A stretch of 64,000 nt of DNA. Origin: GWE2-42-39 sp942493345 (GTDB lineage: Bacteria > Bacteroidota > Bacteroidia > Bacteroidales > Prolixibacteraceae). Location of the stretch: the NCBI GenBank assembly GCA_942493345.1, contig OW818695.1:744001-808000 (forward strand). Direction: 5' to 3'. This document shows positions 8,646 through 17,358 of this stretch, piece by piece. Position 1 is the stretch's first letter. Each line of letters begins with the position of its first letter. The notes under the pieces were generated by a model. It was given only the letters and a program-made list of their open reading frames with translations, was not told the origin of the DNA and ran no database searches. Made by a program: the position numbers and the translations under genes.

Positions 8646-10796
8646 TTCCTTATTGCGGATCGAAAGAAGGATTTTTTCGTTATCGGAACGAACCTCAAAA
8701 GGAATTCGAATGCGCATCCATTCGCCGCTGAACGAACAGAAAAAATGCTGAAACTGTTCAAACTGATAATTTGTCACTTCTTTGCCTTTTTTCTGAACAA
8801 ACTCGAAATTCGTGCGCCCCATCAGGTCTTTTTCGAAGTTGCGTACCCAGAACAACAATTCGCACTGATCGCCTGCTTTTACACCAATCAATTCAGCATC
8901 GAACAGTTTGTGCCAGAAACGCGCCGATCCCCACACCGCACCTTTTCCGTAAAGAGCTTCCTTGAAAATAATCTGTTCGAAACTATTGTACGCGATGCAA
9001 CCCACTGAATCCAGTTTCCCGGCATGGATGAACTCCATTTCCCGTTCAAATTGCTTTTGTCCTTCGGAAGCCAGATTTCGCAATGAATCCAGCGAAAGCC
9101 GGTGCAAACTGAACTTCGGGCCTTCTTCTATTTTTTCTGAAAGGCGAACCATTTTTCGTTCATTGTCGGTTAATTCGGAACAATTATCAACCAGTAAAAG
9201 AAGTGGTTTTTGGTTCGGAAGTTCATCCAAAATACGATACGGAGCAACCGGATTGCTAACCAGTTCGAGGCTTTTATAAGTCTGAGAAACAGATGTCCGG
9301 CTCAACAATACGGCCATCGACGGCAACCCTATTTTTAGGGAAACAATATACGATTGTTTGACAATGTCGCACTTCGGATCGAGCCAAACATTTTCAGATC
9401 CGATGTGAAAATAAGGCAGGGGCAAAATAGCCTGAAACCGGGATGCATCAATATTTTTTATCCATTCGTTTTCCGGCGAAATATTCTGACGGTCTTCCAA
9501 TTCAGGAATCCGGTTTACCAGACGATCTTTATACGTTTCAACATTCAGCCATGCATCGTAAAACAAAAACACGAATGCCAATGCCGCGAGTATTTTCATC
9601 CATTTATTTTTTCTGAAAATTTGAAAAAGCCCGTAAAAAACCACAATATTCAGCAGGTAATAAAAGAGCCATGCAAAGCGCGACAAAGCCCGCAGTTGCT
9701 GAACCGGCCCCATATAATCGAGCAGAAATTTCAACCCCAGATTGAACGGCAGGCTGAACGACAAAAGCAAAGAAACCACGGATGCCCAAAACAGTACATT
9801 AATCAATGGCTGGTCGGTTATCGCATACCACTTTTGTTTGTTGCGGATTCGTTTATACATTCTGGGAAAACCCCATATCATGCCGGTCAGGGCTACCATG
9901 CCAATAAAAGCATACGCTTCCCAATCGAAATACTGAAACGCTTTTACCGACGACAAAAAACTTGCGTACGGTTTGTGCAGGGGCAAAAGAACCGTTGCCG
10001 GGTTGGCCCGATAAGTAAAAAATCCCCAGGGATGAGTTGTCCGGTCGGTCACCGGATCGGTTAAACTCACCAGCAGCTGCATGGCCAAAAACGGCAAAAT
10101 CATCTGAATAAAAACATGCAGAAACCAGCGATAATCTTTCACCAGCAGCTGTTTAGCCAGCAAAACGTGGCTCCAGTAAAACAAGAAAAGAATCCCGAAC
10201 AAGGCAAAAAAGTACATGTGCATTCCTGCTGCGACGAAAGTAACCAAGCCAATAATTGCTGAAATCAGAAACGATTTGTTCCGGTCGAAACGGATGAGCA
10301 GCCAGATCATCAGCGGTAGCCAAAGCGCATAGCTGAGCGTAAAATGACCACCCAAACGGCCAATCTGCGGCGAAAGAAATGTGATGCCCACGGCAGCCAG
10401 CGTTGCAAACCACCAGCTAGTTCCCAATTCAGTAAAAATAAGGCACAGGAAAACCGCCGCCAGCAGAAATGAAAGCAACATCAGCAGGTTGATAATGGCA
10501 ACTGTATAACTACGGATATCGACAAAATGGTTGCTGATAAATTGAATGGTATTCACCACTAGGGGCTGGCTGTCGGTGAAAAAAATACTTTCGCCATACG
10601 GATAATTCATGCCGTTCATGCGAAAGGCGCCGGTATCGTATTCCAGATGATACAGCGCGCCATAGTAGGCTTTCAGCCCGTCGCCGCCCGAAGCAAAATA
10701 AATTTGGTTCGGGTTGCGCACAATCGGGGCAAAAAACAAATAAAGCAATGCAGCCGAAAGAATGACGGTGGTATATACGGTTCCTCGTTTAAACAT
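8586..10796 (-). CDS. Polytopic membrane protein, GT-C glycosyltransferase-like
   Basis: 736 residues. About eleven or twelve hydrophobic helices fill residues 1-440 (first: VYTTVILSAALLYLFFAPIV), followed by a soluble region of about 300 residues. The first periplasmic loop has SGGDGLKAYYGALYH and MNYPYGESIFFTDSQP; acidic residues just after the first helix and a P-x-G motif are typical of GT-C lipid-dependent glycosyltransferases and YfhO/DUF6311-like proteins. It probably transfers a sugar from a polyprenyl carrier at the periplasmic face, but that is inferred from architecture. The gene stands alone, and its 3' end overlaps the ABC ATPase remnant on the other strand. Confidence 0.65.
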   Translation of the reverse strand: MFKRGTVYTTVILSAALLYLFFAPIVRNPNQIYFASGGDGLKAYYGALYHLEYDTGAFRMNGMNYPYGESIFFTDSQPLVVNTIQFISNHFVDIRSYTVAIINLLMLLSFLLAAVFLCLIFTELGTSWWFATLAAVGITFLSPQIGRLGGHFTLSYALWLPLMIWLLIRFDRNKSFLISAIIGLVTFVAAGMHMYFFALFGILFLFYWSHVLLAKQLLVKDYRWFLHVFIQMILPFLAMQLLVSLTDPVTDRTTHPWGFFTYRANPATVLLPLHKPYASFLSSVKAFQYFDWEAYAFIGMVALTGMIWGFPRMYKRIRNKQKWYAITDQPLINVLFWASVVSLLLSFSLPFNLGLKFLLDYMGPVQQLRALSRFAWLFYYLLNIVVFYGLFQIFRKNKWMKILAALAFVFLFYDAWLNVETYKDRLVNRIPELEDRQNISPENEWIKNIDASRFQAILPLPYFHIGSENVWLDPKCDIVKQSYIVSLKIGLPSMAVLLSRTSVSQTYKSLELVSNPVAPYRILDELPNQKPLLLLVDNCSELTDNERKMVRLSEKIEEGPKFSLHRLSLDSLRNLASEGQKQFEREMEFIHAGKLDSVGCIAYNSFEQIIFKEALYGKGAVWGSARFWHKLFDAELIGVKAGDQCELLFWVRNFEKDLMGRTNFEFVQKKGKEVTNYQFEQFQHFFCSFSGEWMRIRIPFEVRSDNEKILLSIRNKELKDYPLVADELIIRKRIGS

Positions 10797-10913
10797 ATTT
10801 CCAAAGATTCCTGAGATGTGAAGACATGAACAAATTAATTGTCAATTCCGAAAGTAGGAAAATATCTTCGGACGAGAAAACATTATTTGATTTCATCTTC
10901 TCCTTCAGAACGG

Positions 10914-10950
10914 AAATAAAAAAAGCTACCCTTTTTTTGAGCAGCTTTCT
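10914..10950 (-). terminator. Terminator of the hydrogenase operon
   Basis: On the minus strand AAGCTGC (10947-10941) pairs with GTAGCTT (10929-10923; one G-U pair) and is followed by TTTTTTT. It lies about 20 bases downstream of the last gene of the long hyd operon. Confidence 0.75.
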
Positions 10951-10970
10951 TCAAAATCGTTTCAAGATGA

Positions 10971-11465
10971 CTATTCTTCCACGTCAACTTCCTTGTATTC
11001 TTCAATGATTTTAAAAACCTGCGGTGGAGTAACCCGGCCAAACACTTTTTCGCCCACCATTACCACCGGGGCAAGGCCGCAGGCACCCACGCAACGCAAG
11101 CTGCTCAGCGAAAATTTCCCGTCTGCGGTGGTTTGCCCGACTTCGATTTTCAACTGCCTTTTTAATTCGCTTAAAATCTGTTCGGCGCCGCGCACATAGC
11201 AAGCTGTCCCCATGCAAATAGAGATCGGAAATTCGCCCTGCGGTTTCATGGTAAAGAATGAATAAAAAGTTACCACTCCGTAAACTTTCGCTACCGACAT
11301 ATTCAGTTCCCGTGCAATTACTTCCTGAACTTCGGCTGGAAGATAGCCCAATTTACTTTGCACCTGGTGGAGCACATTGATCAGTTCTCCCTCTTTATTT
11401 CCGAATGAAGCACAGATTTCTTTAATCAGTTCAATCGTTTTTTCTGCTAGTTTTATTTTTGGCAT
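10971..11465 (-). CDS. hydC: Bifurcating [FeFe]-hydrogenase subunit HydC (NuoE-like, 2Fe-2S)
   Basis: 164 residues, full length for the NuoE/24-kDa family. The thioredoxin-like [2Fe-2S] ligands are Cys84 and Cys89 (CMGTAC) and Cys125 and Cys129 (CVGAC). In trimeric hydrogenases this subunit relays electrons between the NADH-oxidising FMN subunit and the rest of the complex. It is the last gene of the operon, 126 bases after hydA; the gap contains a degenerate dispersed repeat. The order hydB-hydA-hydC is permuted relative to some Firmicutes clusters, but all three subunits are present. Confidence 0.9.
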   Translation of the reverse strand: MPKIKLAEKTIELIKEICASFGNKEGELINVLHQVQSKLGYLPAEVQEVIARELNMSVAKVYGVVTFYSFFTMKPQGEFPISICMGTACYVRGAEQILSELKRQLKIEVGQTTADGKFSLSSLRCVGACGLAPVVMVGEKVFGRVTPPQVFKIIEEYKEVDVEE

Positions 11466-11499
11466 TTTCTTCTGATTTTAAAATTAATAATAAACTTTG

Positions 11500-11576
11500 C
11501 TTTGTCATCCTGAGCATCGCGAAGGATCTGTAAATATTAACTCTCATTATGAGATTCCTCCTTCGTCGGAATGACA
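11500..11576. repeat. Degenerate GTCATTCTGAGC-type dispersed repeat
   Basis: GTCATCCTGAGC at the left and an inverted CGGAATGAC at the right frame a GAAGGATCT/AGATTCCTCC inverted pair. It matches the better-preserved copies at 29725-29869. Lying inside the operon between hydA and hydC, it would form a hairpin in the mRNA and could lower hydC expression relative to hydA. Confidence 0.75.
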
Positions 11577-11591
11577 GCGCATTGTTCGACA

Positions 11592-13337
11592 TTAGCTCCT
11601 GTCGAAATATTTTGTGTGCAACAAATGATGTGCTTTTTCGCTCAGCGGCTCTCCTAAAAATTCTTCGTACAGCTTTTTGATATACGGGTTTTCGTGCGAT
11701 TTCCGTATTTTTTTGTTTTTATCTTCTGAATAGATTGCACGCTGCCGCTTTTTCAGGATTTCAACATCTCCGTGGTGATAGGGTTGACCGCCACCGCCAA
11801 TGCACCCGCCCGGACACGACATGATTTCAATAGCATGAAACTCGCTGGTTCCGGCTTTAATTTCTTCCAGCAATTTGCGGGCATTGCCCAATCCGTGTGC
11901 AATACCAATATGGATGGGCGTTCCGTTAAAATCGATGGTGGCCTTGCGTAAGCCATCCATTCCGCGAAGTTCTTCAAAATCGAGACGCGGGAGCGGTTTC
12001 CCGGTGAACACTTCGTAAGCGGTACGAACAGCCGCTTCAATTACACCACCGGTCGTGCCAAATATGACACCAGCTCCGGTTGATTCACCCAACGGCTGAT
12101 CAAAATTTTCATCGGGCAACGACTTAAAATCGATGTTGGCCAAATTAATTAATCGGGCCAGTTCGCGGGTCGTTAAGGCATAATCAACATCAGGATTGCC
12201 ATTTACTGAAAATTCCTCACGGCTGTTTTCATATTTTTTAGCCACGCAAGGCATGATGGAAACAACCACCAAATCTTCGCGTTTGAGTTTGAGTTTTTCG
12301 GCTAAATATGTTTTTGCAATTGCTCCAAACATTTGTTGTGGCGAACGGGCTGTCGATGGGATGTCTTTCAGCTCGGGAAACTGATGTTCAAAAAATTTCA
12401 CCCAAGCCGGGCAACACGAAGTCAGGATCGGCAATTTTACACTTTTATCGCCTTTCGTATAGGCCGATAAGCGACCGAGCAATTCGGCTCCTTCTTCCAT
12501 AATGGTAAGATCGGCAGCAAAATCAGTATCGAATACATAATTAAAACCTAACCGACGCAATGCAGCGGCCATTTTACCGGTAACCAGTGTTCCGGGTTCC
12601 ATGTGGAATTCTTCGCCAAGGGCGGCACGTACGGCAGGCGCTGTTTGCACAATTACGGTTTTCGACGGGTCGGATAATGCACGGATTACAGCTCCGGTAT
12701 GGTCAACCTCAGTCAACGCCCCGGTCGGACAAACGGCAACACACTGTCCGCAATAGGTACATACCGAGTGGTCGAGATTCATTTCGAAAGCCGGAGATAC
12801 AACGGCTTGGAAGCCTCGGTTGACGGCAGAAAGTACGCCAACCGTTTGCACCTCGTTGCACATCATCTCGCAACGACGGCACATAATACATTTATTTATT
12901 TCGCGGATGATTGCAGGCGAAGTATCTTCGCGGTACATCGATTGTTCGCCCTGATAATGAATTTCGCGGATTCCCAGGTGGTGGGCCATATTTTGCAGCT
13001 CGCAATTACCCGATTTGGCGCAAATCAAACAGTCCGCCGGATGGTCCGAAAGAATGAGTTCAACCACCGTTCGACGGGCATTTACCACTCGGATGGAGTG
13101 GGTTTTTATTTCCATTCCCTCGGTCGCCAACGTTACACAGGCCGGCGCCAGATTTCTGCGCCCCATCACTTCCACCACGCAAACGCGGCAGCCTCCCGGT
13201 TTATTTTCAATATTCAGGTCTTCCAGTTTCATGTGGCACAAAGTCGGAATATCAATCCCAATGCTCGATGCCGCTTCGAGGACAGTAGTTCCTTTTTTTA
13301 CAACTACCGGTTTATTATCGATTATTAAATTGATCAT
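11592..13337 (-). CDS. hydA: [FeFe]-hydrogenase catalytic subunit HydA
   Basis: 581 residues. N-terminal plant-type [2Fe-2S] domain (Cys34, 50, 53, 67), His-ligated [4Fe-4S] site (His99, Cys103, 106, 112), two ferredoxin clusters (Cys150-160 and Cys193-203), then the H-cluster domain: TSCCPAW with the proton-transfer Cys308 and ligand Cys309, MPCVAKK (Cys364), and MSCPGGCIGGGGQP (Cys508, Cys512). All residues required for catalysis are present. With HydB and HydC it should oxidise NADH and reduced ferredoxin together to make H2, or run in reverse; this electron-confurcating role is known for the family and inferred here. Confidence 0.95.
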   Translation of the reverse strand: MINLIIDNKPVVVKKGTTVLEAASSIGIDIPTLCHMKLEDLNIENKPGGCRVCVVEVMGRRNLAPACVTLATEGMEIKTHSIRVVNARRTVVELILSDHPADCLICAKSGNCELQNMAHHLGIREIHYQGEQSMYREDTSPAIIREINKCIMCRRCEMMCNEVQTVGVLSAVNRGFQAVVSPAFEMNLDHSVCTYCGQCVAVCPTGALTEVDHTGAVIRALSDPSKTVIVQTAPAVRAALGEEFHMEPGTLVTGKMAAALRRLGFNYVFDTDFAADLTIMEEGAELLGRLSAYTKGDKSVKLPILTSCCPAWVKFFEHQFPELKDIPSTARSPQQMFGAIAKTYLAEKLKLKREDLVVVSIMPCVAKKYENSREEFSVNGNPDVDYALTTRELARLINLANIDFKSLPDENFDQPLGESTGAGVIFGTTGGVIEAAVRTAYEVFTGKPLPRLDFEELRGMDGLRKATIDFNGTPIHIGIAHGLGNARKLLEEIKAGTSEFHAIEIMSCPGGCIGGGGQPYHHGDVEILKKRQRAIYSEDKNKKIRKSHENPYIKKLYEEFLGEPLSEKAHHLLHTKYFDRS

Positions 13338-13355
13338 CTTCAGTTCGATTTAAAA

Positions 13356-15149
13356 TTACCTAATTAAGACAGCTCCGAATTTGCATTTTTCCAAACAAAC
13401 ACCGCATTTGATACACAGCGACTGATCGATGTAGTGCGGACTGCGCTTTTCTCCGGAAATAGCGCCAACCGGGCAATTTCGGAAACACAAGGTGCAACCG
13501 GTACATTTTTCATCATCAATGGAATAGTGGAGCAATTTTTTACACTGTCCGGCCGGGCATTTATGTTCATCGACATGTGCGAGATATTCATCCATGAAAT
13601 TATCGAGCGTCGACAGCACCGGGTTTGGCGATGTTTGCCCCAACCCGCAAAGCGACGTGTCCTTAATAACATTGCCCAAAAGACGCAGACTTTCCAAATC
13701 TTTGCGTGTTCCTTTTCCCGATGTAATTTTTTCCAGAATTTCGTACATCCGTTTATTCCCAATCCGGCAAGGCGTACATTTTCCGCACGATTCTTCAAGA
13801 GTGAACCCGAGATAGAATTTGGCAATTGAAACCATGCAGTCGCCTTCATCCAACACAATCATCCCTCCCGATCCCATCATTGAACCAGCTTTCAGAAGAT
13901 TGTCGTAATCGATGGGCACATCGAGAAAATCCTTGGTAAGACAGCCCCCCGACGGGCCACCGGTTTGTACGGCTTTAAATTCCTTTCCGTCTTTAATCCC
14001 GCCGCCGATGTCGTAAATTACTTCGCGCAGGGTAGTTCCCATCGGCACTTCAATCAGCCCCACATTATTGATATTTCCGGCCAAAGCAAACACTTTGGTC
14101 CCTTTCGACTTCTCGGTGCCGATGGATGAAAACCAGGCTGCCCCTTTATTGATGATGACCGGAATGTTTGCAAAGGTTTCTACATTGTTCACGTTGGTCG
14201 GTTTTCCCAGGTAGCCCGATTCGGCCGGGAACGGAGGTTTCACGGTAGGTTCGCCGCGAAGGCCTTCCATCGAATGAATCAAGGCTGTTTCCTCGCCGCA
14301 AACAAAAGCGCCGGCTCCATATTTCAATTCAATATCGAAATTAAAACCGGTTCCCAAAATGTCGGTTCCCAGCAAACCATATTCCTTCGCCTGATTAATA
14401 GCCACCTTCAGTCGTTGGATTGCCAGCGGATATTCAGCACGAATATAAACCAAGCCTTTGTCTGCTCCGATGCAGAAACCACAAATAGCCATTGCCTCGA
14501 TAACTGAATGCGGGTCGCCTTCCATAATCGAACGGTCCATAAATGCCCCCGGGTCGCCCTCATCGGCGTTGCAAACCACGTATTTCTGGTCGCCCGCGGC
14601 TTTGCGGGTAAGATCCCATTTTAAACCCATAGGGAAACCACCACCGCCACGCCCGCGCAAGCCCGAATCTTTCACAATCTGAATGACTTCTTCCGGTGTT
14701 TTTTCCGAAAGGCACAGCCCCAGAGCAGCATACCCGTCGCGGGCAATGTATTCTTCAATATTTTCAGGATTGATAAACCCGCAATTACGGAGGGCAATAC
14801 GGATTTGTTTCTTGTAAAAATCCATGCCAGAGGCATCCGGAATCAAATGATCGTTTTTCGGATCAACATAAAGCAGATGTTTTACTTTTCGTCCTTTTAC
14901 AATGTGTTCCTCAACGATTTCCCAAACATCTTTCGGGGTAACCTGGGTGTAAAAAGTGTTGTCAGGAAGAATTTTTACAATTGGTCCTTTTTCGCAAAAC
15001 CCAAAACAGCCGGTGGTAATCACCTGCACTTCGTCACTCAGCCCAAGCTCAGATAAATATTTTTTGAAGTTATTTTTGATCTGCTCACTTTCGGAGGCTT
15101 TACATCCGGTTCCCCCGCAAACAAGCACGTGCATATTGTAATCGGCCAT
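13356..15149 (-). CDS. hydB: Bifurcating [FeFe]-hydrogenase subunit HydB (NuoF-like, FMN/NADH)
   Basis: 597 residues. Thioredoxin-like 2Fe-2S domain at the start (Cys11, 16, 48, 52), NuoF core with the FMN/NADH glycine loop GLRGRGGGGFPMG (163-175) and NADEGDPGAFMDR, the 4Fe-4S site ESCGKCTPCR (Cys455, 458, 461) plus Cys501, then a CPAGQC element and two C-terminal ferredoxin clusters (Cys549-559, Cys579-589). This is the layout of HydB/HndC proteins where bifurcation takes place. It lies 18 bases upstream of hydA in the same operon. Confidence 0.93.
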   Translation of the reverse strand: MADYNMHVLVCGGTGCKASESEQIKNNFKKYLSELGLSDEVQVITTGCFGFCEKGPIVKILPDNTFYTQVTPKDVWEIVEEHIVKGRKVKHLLYVDPKNDHLIPDASGMDFYKKQIRIALRNCGFINPENIEEYIARDGYAALGLCLSEKTPEEVIQIVKDSGLRGRGGGGFPMGLKWDLTRKAAGDQKYVVCNADEGDPGAFMDRSIMEGDPHSVIEAMAICGFCIGADKGLVYIRAEYPLAIQRLKVAINQAKEYGLLGTDILGTGFNFDIELKYGAGAFVCGEETALIHSMEGLRGEPTVKPPFPAESGYLGKPTNVNNVETFANIPVIINKGAAWFSSIGTEKSKGTKVFALAGNINNVGLIEVPMGTTLREVIYDIGGGIKDGKEFKAVQTGGPSGGCLTKDFLDVPIDYDNLLKAGSMMGSGGMIVLDEGDCMVSIAKFYLGFTLEESCGKCTPCRIGNKRMYEILEKITSGKGTRKDLESLRLLGNVIKDTSLCGLGQTSPNPVLSTLDNFMDEYLAHVDEHKCPAGQCKKLLHYSIDDEKCTGCTLCFRNCPVGAISGEKRSPHYIDQSLCIKCGVCLEKCKFGAVLIR

Positions 15150-15169
15150 AATAGTTCCGTTTTTAGATT

Positions 15170-15565
15170 TTATTCGTCTATTGTTTTATAACTCACCGGG
15201 ATAATGCCATCGACCATTTCGCCAAGTTTAATGTGCTTCTCAACGATCTCCAATGCTTTTTCTTTATCTACATGGCCATACACTACCGGCTCTTTGCCAG
15301 GAATGGTCAATTCGATAGTTGGTTCGGCAAAACAATAGCCCATGCACCCAGTTTGGGTCACAACGGCATCAATTCCCTGACGATCCAGTTCCTCAATCAG
15401 GAAGGTCATGGTTTCTTTTGCCCCCGAGGCAATTCCGCAGGTGGCCATCGAAACCTTGATTTGAAGCAGTTTGTCGGATTTTTCGCCCTGTTCCCGTAGT
15501 TTAATTTTCGACTGAACTTCATCACGTATTCTTTTCAGGTCAGCCAATGTTTTGATTTTTGTCAT
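15170..15565 (-). CDS. (2Fe-2S) ferredoxin domain protein (HndB-like)
   Basis: 131 residues. A basic helical start (TLADLKRIRDEVQSKIKLRE) precedes a thioredoxin-like 2Fe-2S domain with VSMATCGIASGAKE and TQTGCMGYCFAEP, giving the C-x(n)-C-x3-C pattern; one of the four usual ligands is less obvious. Proteins like this are encoded between the regulatory genes and hydB in many [FeFe]-hydrogenase operons and resemble HndB of Desulfovibrio. It probably serves as an accessory electron carrier. It sits 20 bases upstream of hydB. Confidence 0.85.
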   Translation of the reverse strand: MTKIKTLADLKRIRDEVQSKIKLREQGEKSDKLLQIKVSMATCGIASGAKETMTFLIEELDRQGIDAVVTQTGCMGYCFAEPTIELTIPGKEPVVYGHVDKEKALEIVEKHIKLGEMVDGIIPVSYKTIDE

Positions 15566-15659
15566 GATAGATTTTGTGATAGATAGTTTTATGTAAAAAG
15601 ATATGATTTTTTGTTCTAAATATCGAATCTTTCAAACGAAAAAAGTCTAATTTTTATCA

Positions 15660-16208
15660 TCATTCGCTTATTTGGATTTGTTTTAAATTCGATGATACAT
15701 AATCGGTTAAAAACTTCCGTACTTCAGGCGTATGAATAGGTACTCCTTCCAGCATTTCATTAATTTCCGAAGTCTTTACCGAAAACTCGCCAAATGGCGT
15801 TTTGTGCCTGTAAACAAAATTAATTTCAGCGGAAGCAGAAAACAGGATCATCAACGTTCCAACGATATCGCCCAGTATTGGGCGGTCGATGTGACTGAAA
15901 CCAAAAATTGCGGCAAGTTGCGTTCCTTTATTTTTTTCAGAATGAATGGAGAAACTGCCGCCCGTGGTTTCGGCATTCTGCTTCAAAAGCGGCAATCCCA
16001 GTCCCACTTTTCGCGTGGAGCGCGAAGTATAAAACGGATCAACGGCCCGGGCAAGCTGTTCCCGGTTCATGCCGCAACCATTATCATCAATTTTGATAAT
16101 AAATTGGTCGTCGTCGGGTATTTCTTCAATTTCAATACAAATTTGCGATGCTTTTGCACGAATGGAATTTTGGGCAATGTCCAATATGTGCATCGAAAGA
16201 TCTTTCAT
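15660..16208 (-). CDS. GHKL-type ATP-binding protein (histidine-kinase-like ATPase)
   Basis: 182 residues. The Bergerat ATP-binding fold is complete: N-box AQNSIRAKAS, G1 KIDDNGCGMN, F/G region TSRSTRKVGLGLPLLKQ. There is no dimerisation/phospho-acceptor domain in front, so it is not a classical sensor kinase. The C-terminal ~75 residues are unassigned. Its place in the hyd operon, 95 bases before the 2Fe-2S gene, matches the HydA-linked 'ATP-binding region' genes known in Clostridia and Thermotogae. It may phosphorylate or allosterically regulate a protein of the same operon. Confidence 0.83.
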   Translation of the reverse strand: MKDLSMHILDIAQNSIRAKASQICIEIEEIPDDDQFIIKIDDNGCGMNREQLARAVDPFYTSRSTRKVGLGLPLLKQNAETTGGSFSIHSEKNKGTQLAAIFGFSHIDRPILGDIVGTLMILFSASAEINFVYRHKTPFGEFSVKTSEINEMLEGVPIHTPEVRKFLTDYVSSNLKQIQISE

Positions 16209-16278
16209 TTTTCGGCGTTAATATTTGTGGAACTTTCTTTTGATTCGGGTTATCTGTTCAGTTTTTTCGACTGCCAAA

Positions 16279-17019
16279 TCACGGAATTTTAGTACTTCTA
16301 TTTTCGATTTTTAAAAGCGCTTTTTTTATTTCTGAAAACGAAATCTCCTGCATCTCGAAAATAGTACAAACTTCGCCTACGTTTTCAGGATAATGTGCAT
16401 CGGAAAATTTTACAACACTGATTTCATCCGAAATTGAATATTTTGCACGAATATCCGTTTCATTCACTTTTTTCGATATTTGAAGCGCCTCGAATTGAAG
16501 GCTTTTAGGAATAAACCCCAGCTGGCTGTAAATGCTGGTAACATGCCGATCGACATGCGCCGGAATGAAAATACCACTCAGCTCATGGACTTTTAACTCC
16601 ACTTCATCGATACCAACTGCCAATGCCGAGCCCAGATATTTTTCCTCGTACCCGGTAATATTGGAATGTTCGTCGACCAGCACTTGGTAACCCAACATGC
16701 GCGGGTGATTGGCAATGGGCGGCAAATGTCGGTCGATATATTGCTGAAAATCGTTCATTGCTTTTGTATCAGGAAAAAAAACAAGCACATGAATTTCTTC
16801 GAAAGTATTTATTTCGCAGCCCGGCAATACAAAAATATTTTCACGGGAAGCCACTTTCGAAACTGCCTCAAAATTACGGGTACTGTTGTGGTCGGTAATA
16901 CCGATGATGTCGAGCTTTTGTTTTTTCGCTTGGGCAACAATATTTTCAGGGCTCATGTCCAAATCGGCACATGGCGACAAAACCGTGTGGATATGCAGGT
17001 CGGCCCTGAATTGTTGCAT
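16279..17019 (-). CDS. PHP domain phosphoesterase in the hydrogenase operon
   Basis: 246 residues. PHP metal-binding motifs are visible: DLHIHTVLSPCADL at 7-20, GITDHNS near 41-47, a Glu-containing GCEINTFEEIHVLVFF segment, PAHVDRH, and a late SDAHYPENVG. The fold is shared by TrpH-type nucleotide 3',5'-phosphodiesterases and histidinol phosphatase. Genes of this kind recur beside HydS-type hydrogenases, but their substrate is unknown. It starts three bases after the DRTGG gene, so the two are translationally coupled. Confidence 0.85.
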   Translation of the reverse strand: MQQFRADLHIHTVLSPCADLDMSPENIVAQAKKQKLDIIGITDHNSTRNFEAVSKVASRENIFVLPGCEINTFEEIHVLVFFPDTKAMNDFQQYIDRHLPPIANHPRMLGYQVLVDEHSNITGYEEKYLGSALAVGIDEVELKVHELSGIFIPAHVDRHVTSIYSQLGFIPKSLQFEALQISKKVNETDIRAKYSISDEISVVKFSDAHYPENVGEVCTIFEMQEISFSEIKKALLKIENRSTKIP

Positions 17020-17022
17020 ATT

Positions 17023-17358
17023 CTAGCGGTTTAGCAATTCGTACAATTTCCCCGATATTTCAAACGTGTTTAACCCGGTCCCCAGAATCGGGATATTCTC
17101 GTTATTACTGTGGATCAGGGTATTTTCATTGGGTTCGAGACCTTTCACCAAAATAATTGCAGCCATATCCTTCAGCGAGGCGATGGCCATCACATTCTGG
17201 TGTACCTGCAAGGTAATCCAAACCTGTCCATCCCGTGCGTTTCCCATTACATCGCTCAACAGATCGGATACATATCCGCCCATCACTTCGTTATCAAGTC
17301 CTTTCTCTCCGGAAAAGACTTTCAAACCTAATTCATTTACCAATTCAGAAACCTTCAT
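17023..17358 (-). CDS. DRTGG domain protein (second copy)
   Basis: 111 residues from ATG 17358, preceded by AAAGGAAAAAGA as a recognisable ribosome site and overlapping the 3' end of the HydS-like gene by 14 bases. The sequence (MKVSELVNELGLKVFSGE, GGYVSDLLSDVMGNARDGQVWIT) is a stand-alone DRTGG domain, related to the regulatory domain of phosphotransacetylases and CBS-linked proteins. It is paralogous to the gene at 19139-19483. A longer frame back to 17445 would read far into the upstream gene and is rejected. Confidence 0.83.
   Translation of the reverse strand: MKVSELVNELGLKVFSGEKGLDNEVMGGYVSDLLSDVMGNARDGQVWITLQVHQNVMAIASLKDMAAIILVKGLEPNENTLIHSNNENIPILGTGLNTFEISGKLYELLNR

Noticed and set aside
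9354..10064. 236-codon frame opposite the GT-C-like membrane protein
   Set aside because: Reverse-strand shadow with no domain and no ribosome site.
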